Below are positions 8,987 through 15,211 of a stretch of DNA of 23,434 nucleotides, in pieces (within the stretch, counting starts at the first letter, position 1; the number at the start of each line of letters is the position of its first letter). Source of the stretch: Planctomycetaceae bacterium (GTDB taxonomy: Bacteria > Planctomycetota > Planctomycetia > Pirellulales > Pirellulaceae); assembly GCA_002702965.1 (NCBI GenBank), contig PADE01000117.1, forward strand, positions 34,515 to 57,948. The letters run 5' to 3'. Under the pieces are notes generated by a model. It did not search any database. It worked only from the letters and a program-made list of their open reading frames with translations, and had not been told where the DNA came from. Both the position numbers and the translations under genes were made by a program.

Positions 8987-9817
8987 TTAATCCATCTTCT
9001 CAATCTGCCAATGCGGTAACTCGACCGGAGTTGGGCGTCCAAAAATACTAAACAACACGGTCACATGCCCCTTCGCTTCGTCGATCGTCTCGACCGTTCC
9101 CTCGAAGTTCTGGAAGTTGCCTTCCTTAACGCGGATCTGGTCATTCGCAGCAAACGGAATCGCCGTTCGCACGGCTGCATCACCGCTCTCTTCTTCCGGT
9201 TTGCCGGCTTTAAGAATGCGATCGACATCGGCCGATTCCATCGGCGTCGGACGACCTGCGGAACCGGTAAAATCACCAATGCCGGGGGTCTCACGGACCA
9301 CAAACCAGGTGTCGTCGTTGATGGCCATTTGGACCATGATGTAGCCGGGGTAGAGCTTACGTTTCACGATCCGCCTTTTGCCCGCTTTCGTAAATTCCGC
9401 CACGTCTTCGGTCGGAACGACAATTTCACCAAAAAACCGTTCGAGACCATCTCGGAGAAAGCGGCGCTGCAGGGCTTGGCGAATGGAGTCCTCGCGATTC
9501 ACCTGTACCTTCAAAATGTACCACTGCTTCTTGAGATCGTCGTCTTCCTCTTCTTCGGTCTCCAGATCTAGCTCGAGCGGCTCTACTTCTTCTAGCGCGT
9601 CTTCTTCTAGCGCGTCTGCGTCACCCGTATCGTCTTTCTGAACGTCTTCGGTGGCCGAATCCGTTCCGGCGGACGTGTCTACCGTTGCGCTCTCGGCAGC
9701 GTCGACGCTCGGGGACTGGTCCGCAGCGACCGAATCCACCAACTCCTCGGCCGTAGACGCCTCGGAAACTCCAACCGCATCTCGCGGTTCTTCGCTGTCT
9801 TGCAGTTCATCGCTCAC
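8987..9817 (-). CDS. nusG: Transcription elongation/antitermination factor NusG with an acidic N-terminal extension
   Basis: NusG binds the RNA polymerase clamp and links transcription to Rho and the ribosome. It has 276 residues against a usual 175-190. The excess is an N-terminal extension of about 95 residues, very rich in Asp, Glu, Ser and Ala. The NGN domain begins at KKQWYILKVQVNRED (about residue 96) and contains RKLYPGYIMVQM and RETPGIGDFTGS. The KOW domain is at about 222-272, with RVKEGNFQNFEGTVE and VLFSIFGRPTPVEL. The start appears to be GTG at 9817, preceded by GGGGGA eight bases upstream. There is no in-frame ATG until well inside the NGN domain, so the extension is probably translated. 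It sits between secE (80 bases) and rplK (48 bases), its standard place. Confidence 0.96.
   Translation of the reverse strand: MSDELQDSEEPRDAVGVSEASTAEELVDSVAADQSPSVDAAESATVDTSAGTDSATEDVQKDDTGDADALEEDALEEVEPLELDLETEEEEDDDLKKQWYILKVQVNREDSIRQALQRRFLRDGLERFFGEIVVPTEDVAEFTKAGKRRIVKRKLYPGYIMVQMAINDDTWFVVRETPGIGDFTGSAGRPTPMESADVDRILKAGKPEEESGDAAVRTAIPFAANDQIRVKEGNFQNFEGTVETIDEAKGHVTVLFSIFGRPTPVELPHWQIEKMD
9586..9615 (-). repeat. Exact 15-bp tandem duplication inside nusG
   Basis: Two adjacent identical copies (9586-9600 and 9601-9615, plus-strand unit CTTCTTCTAGCGCGT) encode DALEE twice within the acidic NusG extension. The unit is in frame, so it lengthens the extension without disrupting it. 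Seen directly. Confidence 0.9.
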
Positions 9818-9897
9818 GGCTTTGTTCCCCCGAGTGGAACGACAATACGGACGCCCGAGGTCCTATGACTCTTTGTCAGGATCCCCATGACTGCCTG

Positions 9898-10416
9898 CTA
9901 GGATTTCAGTACGCCGATAAGCTGAAACAGCCATCGCCAAAATAGGTCAAAACCGAATAGCAACACCGCCATTAAGAAGATCACGACCACCACGACCAAC
10001 GATGCGCGGTACAACTCCGCCCGCGACGGCCAAGAGACCTTGGTCATCTCGGCTTCCACCGAAATCAGAAAATCGGAAAATTTTGGCCATCCCGCAGCGA
10101 CTCGAAATCCAATCCAACAGCCAAGCAACATAAGTGAACCGGTCGGCAGATAGACCTTCATCAAGGGACTGTCTGTAAACAAATCCTGCCAGAACTGAGG
10201 TGCCATCTGCCCCTGAAGAAACCCGCTAAAGGACCACGACGCCATAATCACGCCCACCGCCAACGCCGCAAACGTCACCTGACGTGAAACACGACCTTGA
10301 TTCCTTTTGTGGATGGTCAATTGAAACAACCAGCCCATCTTCATCCAACGTCGACTCGACCTCTTCTTCGATGAGGACGTGGCCGAACCGCGGGACATTG
10401 CGTTTGATTTGGCCAT
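9898..10416 (-). CDS. secE: Preprotein translocase subunit SecE
   Basis: SecE is the clamp subunit of the SecYEG translocon in the inner membrane. The chosen start is the ATG at 10416 (MAKSNAMSRGSATSSSKKRS), with GGAAG nine bases upstream. A TTG two codons earlier is the alternative. The protein has 172 residues, far longer than the roughly 60-residue minimal SecE. The SecE domain is at about 115-170 and holds the diagnostic amphipathic-helix motif EMTKVSWPSRAELYRAS, then a hydrophobic helix (about 138-165). Two further hydrophobic stretches (about 46-68 and 88-108) suggest three membrane helices, as in E. coli SecE, after a basic Ser/Lys/Arg-rich tail. It lies between tRNA-Trp and nusG, the conserved arrangement. 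Confidence 0.94.
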   Translation of the reverse strand: MAKSNAMSRGSATSSSKKRSSRRWMKMGWLFQLTIHKRNQGRVSRQVTFAALAVGVIMASWSFSGFLQGQMAPQFWQDLFTDSPLMKVYLPTGSLMLLGCWIGFRVAAGWPKFSDFLISVEAEMTKVSWPSRAELYRASLVVVVVIFLMAVLLFGFDLFWRWLFQLIGVLKS

Positions 10417-10504
10417 TTTCAATTACTTCCGCAAGCCTCGTCCCGGTGATACCTGCCCACCAGAGTTTCGCTCGACCTCCCGTCCGCTGCCGCAGCTCGT
10501 TGAG

Positions 10505-10577
10505 CAGGGGCGGCGGGACTCGAACTCGCAACCCCCGGTTTTGGAGACCGGTGCTCTGCCAATTGAGCTACACCCCT
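10505..10577 (-). tRNA. trnW: tRNA-Trp (anticodon CCA)
   Basis: The 73-base cloverleaf has acceptor arms AGGGGTG and CGCCCCT, D-stem GCTC/GAGC, anticodon loop with CCA, T-arm with GTTCGAG, and G as the discriminator base, as expected for bacterial tRNA-Trp. The CCA end is not encoded (the next bases are CTC). It sits between tuf and secE, as in Chlamydiae and several other phyla, and is probably processed from the long transcript. Confidence 0.96.
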
Positions 10578-10683
10578 ACAGGCAGACCCCAACGGCCACA
10601 GACTGCAGCCTTAGGCTTCCCCCCGTTCCCATCAACAACGCAACTCCGTACTGCATGGACCACCACCGCCTGTGACCTATAAA

Positions 10684-11880
10684 TCAAGCAACTACTTTCG
10701 TTACCACACCCGAACCAACGGTTTTGCCGCCTTCACGGATCGCGAATCGCACCCCGTCATCCAAGGCAATTGGCTTGTGCAACTCGACGGCCATTTTCGC
10801 GTTGTCACCCGGCATACACATTTCAGCATCCACCAAGTCCGCCGTTCCGGTAACGTCGGTCGTACGAAAATAAAACTGTGGGCGGTAGCCGCTGAAAAAC
10901 GGGGTGTGCCGACCACCTTCATCTTTTGACAGACAGTAGACTTCGGCTTCGAACTTGGTGTGGGGTGTAATCGAACCGGGTTTGGCCAGCACCTGGCCGC
11001 GCTCGATTTCATCTCGTTTGACACCGCGCAACAGGCAGCCGACATTGTCGCCGGCGCGACCTTCGTCCAGCAATTTGCGAAACATCTCCACACCGGTGCA
11101 AACCGTTTTTCGGGACTCCTCGTGAAGACCAACGATCTCCACGTCATCATTGACCTTCACCACACCCCGTTCGATACGACCGGTGGCCACCGTGCCACGG
11201 CCCTCGATCGAAAACACGTCTTCGATCGCCATCAGGAACGGCCGGTCCTCCTCCCGTGCCGGCTGTGGAATGTGGTTGTCGATCGCGTCCATCAACTCGC
11301 TGATGCAGGTCTGGTTCTCGGCGACATCCGGCTCCTCGTAGGCCGGCAGCGCACTTCCCTGGACAACCGGGATGTTGTCCCCGTCAAAATCATATTTGCT
11401 CAGCAGTTCGCGAACTTCCAACTCGACCAGTTCGAGCAATTCATCGTCGTCCACCAAGTCGCATTTGTTGAGAAACACGACAATCGCAGGCACATCGACC
11501 TGACGCGCCAGTAGCACGTGCTCTTTGGTCTGCGGCATCGGGCCATCGGCCGCCGAAACGACCAGGATCGCCCCATCCATCTGGGCCGCACCCGTGATCA
11601 TATTCTTGATGAAGTCCGCGTGCCCCGGACAGTCAATGTGCGCATAATGGCGCGCGTCCGATTCGTACTCAACATGGGCCACGGCGATCGTTACGGTCTT
11701 CGTCTCATCCCGCACCGTACCACCCTTGGCAATATCGGCGTACCCCTTGGACTCAGCCATTCCCTTGGCCGCCTGAACCGCCAAAATAGCGGCCGTCAGG
11801 GTCGTCTTTCCATGGTCGATGTGACCGATCGTCCCCACATTACAATGCGGCTTGGTCCGCTCGTATGTCGCCTTGGCCAT
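10684..11880 (-). CDS. tuf: Elongation factor Tu
   Basis: EF-Tu is the GTPase that delivers aminoacyl-tRNA to the ribosome. It has 398 residues, normal length. The start is ATG at 11880 (MAKATYERTKPHCNVGTIGH), preceded by an AGGTG/AGAGAG purine stretch. The frame stays open upstream but covers a tRNA gene, so the longer form is rejected. G-motifs are GHIDHGKTT (P-loop), the switch II motif DCPGHADF, NKCD (guanine specificity) and GSAL. Domains 2 and 3 follow, with GRGTVATGRIERG and the C-terminal FAIREGGKTVGSGVVTKV. It is flanked by tRNA-Thr(GGU) upstream and tRNA-Trp downstream, so tRNAs and their carrier are encoded together. Confidence 0.98.
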   Translation of the reverse strand: MAKATYERTKPHCNVGTIGHIDHGKTTLTAAILAVQAAKGMAESKGYADIAKGGTVRDETKTVTIAVAHVEYESDARHYAHIDCPGHADFIKNMITGAAQMDGAILVVSAADGPMPQTKEHVLLARQVDVPAIVVFLNKCDLVDDDELLELVELEVRELLSKYDFDGDNIPVVQGSALPAYEEPDVAENQTCISELMDAIDNHIPQPAREEDRPFLMAIEDVFSIEGRGTVATGRIERGVVKVNDDVEIVGLHEESRKTVCTGVEMFRKLLDEGRAGDNVGCLLRGVKRDEIERGQVLAKPGSITPHTKFEAEVYCLSKDEGGRHTPFFSGYRPQFYFRTTDVTGTADLVDAEMCMPGDNAKMAVELHKPIALDDGVRFAIREGGKTVGSGVVTKVVA

Positions 11881-11982
11881 TTGCTCTCTACACCTGAAAG
11901 AAACTGAGAATTGGGAAAGAAATCCGCCCGCATGAACAAACCGTACCGGGTTTTTATAAAACGAAACGCAAAATCCACCAAG

Positions 11983-12055
<73 letters not shown>

Positions 12056-12203
12056 GGCGAAACCGCACTTCAGACGGCACTCGTCGAAGTACCGCAAACT
12101 TCCAGAATCGCCGCAGCACCCCCGGACACCGCACGCCGTGCAACCAACATCCCGTCGTCCTACCCACACCCCGGACCGATTCAGGCCCACGCGGCGGACC
12201 CAA

Positions 12204-12274
12204 AGCGGGCGAAGGGAATCGAACCCTCGTCTTCAGCTTGGAAGGCTGTGGCTCTACCATTGAGCTACGCCCGC
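12204..12274 (-). tRNA. trnG: tRNA-Gly (anticodon UCC)
   Basis: The 71-base cloverleaf has acceptor GCGGGCG with CGCCCGC, D-stem GCTC/GAGC, anticodon loop CTTCCAA and T-arm GAGGG/CCCTT. The anticodon TCC reads GGA/GGG. The outermost anticodon-stem pair is an A-A mismatch (stem ACAGC against GCTGA). The discriminator is U and no CCA is encoded. It is the third tRNA of the cluster. Confidence 0.95.
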
Positions 12275-12411
12275 GACCCGTTCCTCCCACTACAAGCTGT
12301 CACCCCAACCGACCCTGTGCAAATCCCAAAGAGCATCACCTGAAATCGCGCCAGACAGACTCCGTTGCGCTCCTAACGTCACCCAACACGACTACGCAGT
12401 GCCCTTCATGC

Positions 12412-12439
12412 CCCTCATGTGGACATGTCCCTCATGTGG
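12412..12439. repeat. Two-copy short repeat at the 3' end of tRNA-Tyr
   Basis: CCCTCATGTGG occurs exactly at 12412-12422 and 12429-12439, with a 17-base period. The second copy runs into the last bases of the tRNA-Tyr gene. A third, weaker relative (CCCTTCATG) precedes them. It may be a local tandem duplication of the tRNA 3' flank. Confidence 0.75.
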
Positions 12440-12518
12440 GGGGTGTAGGATTCGAACCTACGAAGGCTATGCCATCAGATTTACAGTCTGACCCCTTTGA
12501 CCGCTCGGGAAACCCCCC
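12437..12518 (-). tRNA. trnY: tRNA-Tyr (anticodon GUA)
   Basis: The 82-base class II tRNA has acceptor GGGGGGT with ACCCCCC, anticodon stem TCAGA/TCTGA around CTGTAAA, a long variable arm and T-stem GTAGG/CCTAC. The anticodon is GTA. The discriminator is A and the next bases are CAT, so CCA is not encoded. Its 3' end overlaps the edge of a short 17-bp-period repeat. Confidence 0.96.
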
Positions 12519-12599
12519 ATTGACTCGTAAACCCAATTGACGGCCGGCGACCGCGCCGCCGCCTGTAGGGCCTGCTGCCGAAGCTCCACGTTGCCATCA

Positions 12600-12672
12600 A
12601 GCCAGCGGAGGGACTCGAACCCACGACCTGCTGATTACAAATCAGCTGCTCTGCCAACTGAGCTACACTGGC
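12600..12672 (-). tRNA. trnT: tRNA-Thr (anticodon UGU)
   Basis: The 73-base cloverleaf has acceptor GCCAGTG with CGCTGGC (one T-G pair), D-stem GCTC/GAGC, anticodon stem GCTGA/TCAGC around TTTGTAA and T-stem GTGGG/CCCTC. The anticodon TGT reads ACA/ACG. The discriminator is U and no CCA is encoded. It is the first gene of the tRNA-tuf cluster, about 20 bases after the predicted transcription start. Confidence 0.96.
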
Positions 12673-12699
12673 CCAGAGTCCGCGAGGTGAAAACCGGTT

Positions 12700-12727
12700 A
12701 ATATACCGATGTTTCCACATCTTGCAA
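12700..12727 (-). promoter_or_regulatory. Sigma-70-type promoter of the tRNA-tuf-rpoBC cluster
   Basis: The minus strand has TTGCAA (12722-12727), a 16-base spacer and TATATT (12700-12705). The first tRNA starts 28 bases downstream of the -10 box, leaving a leader of about 20 bases. It is the clearest housekeeping-type promoter in the window and the only good one seen upstream of this cluster. Confidence 0.65.
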
Positions 12728-13089
12728 GTCGAGCCGAGCACCCCCGCAGCCGGAAACCGGCGAGCGATCCGAGTAACGAATGGGGCGAAAACTCGCCCAA
12801 AAAGCCGAGCCGACTGACCGGGCAAGGCTCGCCAGAGAAATCGTCGCGGATGATCAAACGCCACCCGGCGACCCACTCGGCCAGCGGCAAACCATGCGAA
12901 TACACGACCCGCACCATTGCCTACCAGAGCCCGCTGTCTACCAGAGCCCGCATGACCAACGTTAAAGTCGATCGCTGCTGATGTGTTGTATGCTGCCCGT
13001 AAATACCCTTCGGAGTTTGATCCTCTGGCTCGAGGCGCTGCTGAACATTCCACCTGGACGAAACACTTACAGCGAACGACAGGCACCGC
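12728..13089. other. Non-coding spacer between the sigma gene and the tRNA cluster
   Basis: No credible gene lies in this stretch of about 360 bases. The short open frames have no recognisable protein character or ribosome binding sites. It contains a perfect hairpin, GGGCGA-AAAC-TCGCCC (12783-12798), and a 14-bp direct repeat, CTACCAGAGCCCGC, at 12921-12934 and 12938-12951 (17-base period). The 3' end of the sigma transcript must fall here or beyond, but I see no hairpin followed by a T-run on the minus strand. Confidence 0.6.
12921..12951. repeat. 14-bp direct repeat, 17-base period
   Basis: CTACCAGAGCCCGC occurs exactly twice (12921-12934 and 12938-12951) in the spacer downstream of the sigma gene. 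There are only two copies, so it is probably a slippage duplication. No function is suggested by the sequence. Confidence 0.8.
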
Positions 13090-14754
13090 CTATTCGAGTC
13101 GCTCGATGTTCTCACTCTCGGCCGCCGCCCTCAACTTATCCAATGCACGGGCTTCGATCTGGCGAATCCGTTCTTTCGTGACACCCAACGTGACACCAAC
13201 TTCATGCAGCGTCTGGGGTTCGTGCGCGTGATCGAGACCGAACCGACTGATAATAATCTTCTGCTCCCGTTCGTCAAGGTGCGACAGAATGCTACCGACT
13301 TGCTGCGTGCGCAGCTGCTGTGCGACTTCCTGTGAGTACGGATCGGACCGCGCGTCCTGCTCGCTGGAGAACAGCTCCTCGTAGCTGGTCCGGAAACGAT
13401 CGCGATGCTTGAATTCACCGGGGATACTGCGGGCGAAGTTCTTCATAATGGCCCAACTCGCATAGGTACTGAACTTGTTTCCGCGAGCATAATCAAACTT
13501 CTCAACCGCGCGAATCAATGAGACGTTGCCATCGCTGACGAGTGAAAAAAACTCGCCCGTCGAATCGACATGCCGTTTAGCAATCGAAACGACCAACCGC
13601 AAGTTCGCCTGGACGATTTGCTTTTTGGTGGCGACCGCTTGTTCGTAGAAACGCTCAATCTCATCCATCAGCCGCCCCTTGGGTCGCGCCGAGTCAAGTT
13701 GCCGGCGGGCTGCAAACGCGCTGTGCTTTAAAAAGTTGTACTTGCGGAACAAGTGTTGTTCTTGGTCCCGCGACAACAGTGGAATCTCGTACAGCGAGGT
13801 GAGGTAGCGCGGCAGTCCACTGGGAATCCGCACTCGCTGCTTCGGAACTTCCCCCTGCGGAACCGGTTGCAGGATCTCAAGCGCAGCGTGCTTGCGGTCA
13901 AATGACTCGTTGTAGATGCAATCAAGCGACAACTGTAGCAAGTACGACGCCCTGCGCTCGTTGAGAATACGATAGACGCTTGCACGGGTGCGGCAGAACC
14001 GACGCGCCAACGCTTCGACCGTCTCGCCCTGGCGGTAGCGGGCGTACAACTGGGTTTTCCGTTCCGCGGAAAGAGGCCCGGACTCGGCGGGAAAAATCGT
14101 GTTCTCCGGATGCGCACGGTCGTACCGTTTGATCGTGTATCGAACCGTTTCGGCACTGCGTTGCATGCCCTGCGAGATGCGTTGGATGACCTCCGATGGT
14201 CCTTCACCGGTCTCTGCCATACGGCGTGCCCGGAACACAATCTCACTACGCTCTTCGCTTGTGAGCTGGCTGAATTGCTCGCCGCGTTGAACTCGGTCGG
14301 GGTGTTGGGCGACAAATCGCTCGACGCTACTGGCCAAGAAACCCACCCGTTTCCGCTTCCCAAACAAGAAACGCCGGCTCACCAACCCCTGTTGGCGCCA
14401 ACGAGAGATCGTTTTGGTCGACACACGAAACATCCGGCTGAGGTCGTCGACCGTGTGCACTGGCTCGGCGATTTCGGTTGCCGGGATCGCGGCGGCGTCC
14501 GAAACATCCTCGATGAATCGTCGCAGATCGTGGCCAGCTCGCTCCCCGGAGATCGTCTGGCGAGGATTGAAGTCGGGGCGGTAGTCGGTGATCCGAAAAC
14601 AAATGTACTCGTACGAGTACGTTTGATCAGGACGCAGCTCGGTGAGCAATTGCTCTGCCCGATCGACCTGTTTGATCTTCTGTTCCCGCGGAGCAAAACG
14701 AACCTGCTGGTGACACAGCTGCTCAAGATCCGAGCTATTGTATCGTCGTTTCAT
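13090..14754 (-). CDS. Sigma-70 family RNA polymerase sigma factor with a helix-turn-helix-rich N-terminal half
   Basis: The protein has 554 residues and starts at ATG 14754 (MKRRYNSSDLEQLCHQQVRF) behind AGGAGG at 14760-14765. The C-terminal half is a sigma factor: a region 1.2-like stretch (about 314-345), region 2 with NLRLVVSIAKRHVD and NKFSTYASWAIMKNFARSIP (about 375-445), and region 4 with LDEREQKIIISRFGLD and TLGVTKERIRQIEARALDKL (about 483-545). Region 3 looks shortened to a linker of about 35 residues. The N-terminal half is unlike region 1.1. It holds an excisionase/MerR-like segment, TVDDLSRMFRVSTKTISRWR (101-120), and a resolvase-like segment with VEALARRFCRTRASVYRILN (246-265). 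A further helical segment at about 165-212 may be a third helix-turn-helix. Its promoter set is unknown. The role could be a group 2 or alternative factor with its own operator contacts, which is inference. It is transcribed alone. Confidence 0.9.
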   Translation of the reverse strand: MKRRYNSSDLEQLCHQQVRFAPREQKIKQVDRAEQLLTELRPDQTYSYEYICFRITDYRPDFNPRQTISGERAGHDLRRFIEDVSDAAAIPATEIAEPVHTVDDLSRMFRVSTKTISRWRQQGLVSRRFLFGKRKRVGFLASSVERFVAQHPDRVQRGEQFSQLTSEERSEIVFRARRMAETGEGPSEVIQRISQGMQRSAETVRYTIKRYDRAHPENTIFPAESGPLSAERKTQLYARYRQGETVEALARRFCRTRASVYRILNERRASYLLQLSLDCIYNESFDRKHAALEILQPVPQGEVPKQRVRIPSGLPRYLTSLYEIPLLSRDQEQHLFRKYNFLKHSAFAARRQLDSARPKGRLMDEIERFYEQAVATKKQIVQANLRLVVSIAKRHVDSTGEFFSLVSDGNVSLIRAVEKFDYARGNKFSTYASWAIMKNFARSIPGEFKHRDRFRTSYEELFSSEQDARSDPYSQEVAQQLRTQQVGSILSHLDEREQKIIISRFGLDHAHEPQTLHEVGVTLGVTKERIRQIEARALDKLRAAAESENIERLE

Positions 14755-14759
14755 GACAC

Positions 14760-14765
14760 CCTCCT
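14760..14765 (-). promoter_or_regulatory. Strong ribosome binding site of the sigma gene
   Basis: AGGAGG within GAGGAGGG, five bases before the ATG at 14754. It decides this start over the longer open frame, which extends 43 codons further upstream through leader sequence. Confidence 0.8.
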
Positions 14766-14905
14766 CAGGCAGTTGCTGGGGCCCCTGGTCCCAGCTAGCA
14801 CCGGCAACGGGCACCACAGGCCACTCCTCCCCGGGCAACTCCCGCCAGGGCGGTGTCCCACAGCGCCGCAAAGGCCCTGGCAATCAGCCGGGAAGACACA
14901 TTGCC

Positions 14906-14919
14906 GAATCCATGGATTC
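14906..14919. promoter_or_regulatory. Perfect 14-bp palindrome in the sigma gene leader, possible operator
   Basis: GAATCCATGGATTC is self-complementary over all 14 bases. It lies about 40-50 bases downstream of the predicted start of the sigma transcript and about 150 bases before its ATG. An operator for a dimeric repressor, possibly the sigma protein's own DNA-binding half, is one reading. An RNA hairpin is less likely because there is no loop. Confidence 0.4.
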
Positions 14920-14963
14920 CCCTACGCAGGCCTGGTCTACCGGGTTCCAATACCGTACCCCTC

Positions 14964-14992
14964 ATAATAAGGGATTGAGCTCTGGTTGTCAT
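14964..14992 (-). promoter_or_regulatory. Probable promoter of the sigma factor gene
   Basis: The minus strand has ATGACA (14987-14992), a 17-base spacer and TATTAT (14964-14969). These are close to TTGACA and TATAAT, in a locally AT-rich patch. The predicted leader to the ATG at 14754 is about 200 bases. Confidence 0.5.
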
Positions 14993-15211
14993 CTTTTCCA
15001 GGTGGGATCCCCACGTCTGACGGATGTTCGGCGGCGCCAGCCGCGAGTTCGAAGAGGATGTTGCCCGGTCCCGATGGATACCAAATCCGGGCTTCTTTGG
15101 GATGAATTCGATCAATGCTTGCGGAGCGTTTAGTCGATGTAACGGACTACGTTTGCAACTCGTTCTACGGGCAGCGGTTGCAGCTCGATATTCGCCTCTC
15201 GGAGACTCCCG

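Larger units (their letters stand above)
14755..15211. other. Divergent intergenic region between the sigma gene and the unknown Tat-leader gene
   Basis: This stretch of about 460 bases has no credible gene. On the minus strand it holds the likely sigma promoter and a leader of about 200 bases with a 14-bp palindrome (14906-14919). The leader also holds a potential hairpin, GCTGGG/CCCAGC (14775-14780 with 14790-14795, nine-base loop), shortly before the ribosome binding site. For the plus-strand gene at 15212 I see only a ribosome binding site (GGAG seven bases upstream) and no convincing promoter. Confidence 0.6.

Noticed and set aside
12238..12540. A 100-codon plus-strand open frame
   Set aside because: It overlaps tRNA-Tyr and part of tRNA-Gly on the other strand and has no protein character.
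12783..12803. Perfect hairpin GGGCGA-AAAC-TCGCCC as a terminator of the sigma transcript
   Set aside because: On the minus strand the T-run comes before the stem rather than after it, and on the plus strand an A-run follows. It fits an intrinsic terminator on neither strand.
14110..14967. A 285-codon plus-strand open frame
   Set aside because: It is antisense to the sigma gene and its leader. The sigma reading frame has clear conserved motifs.
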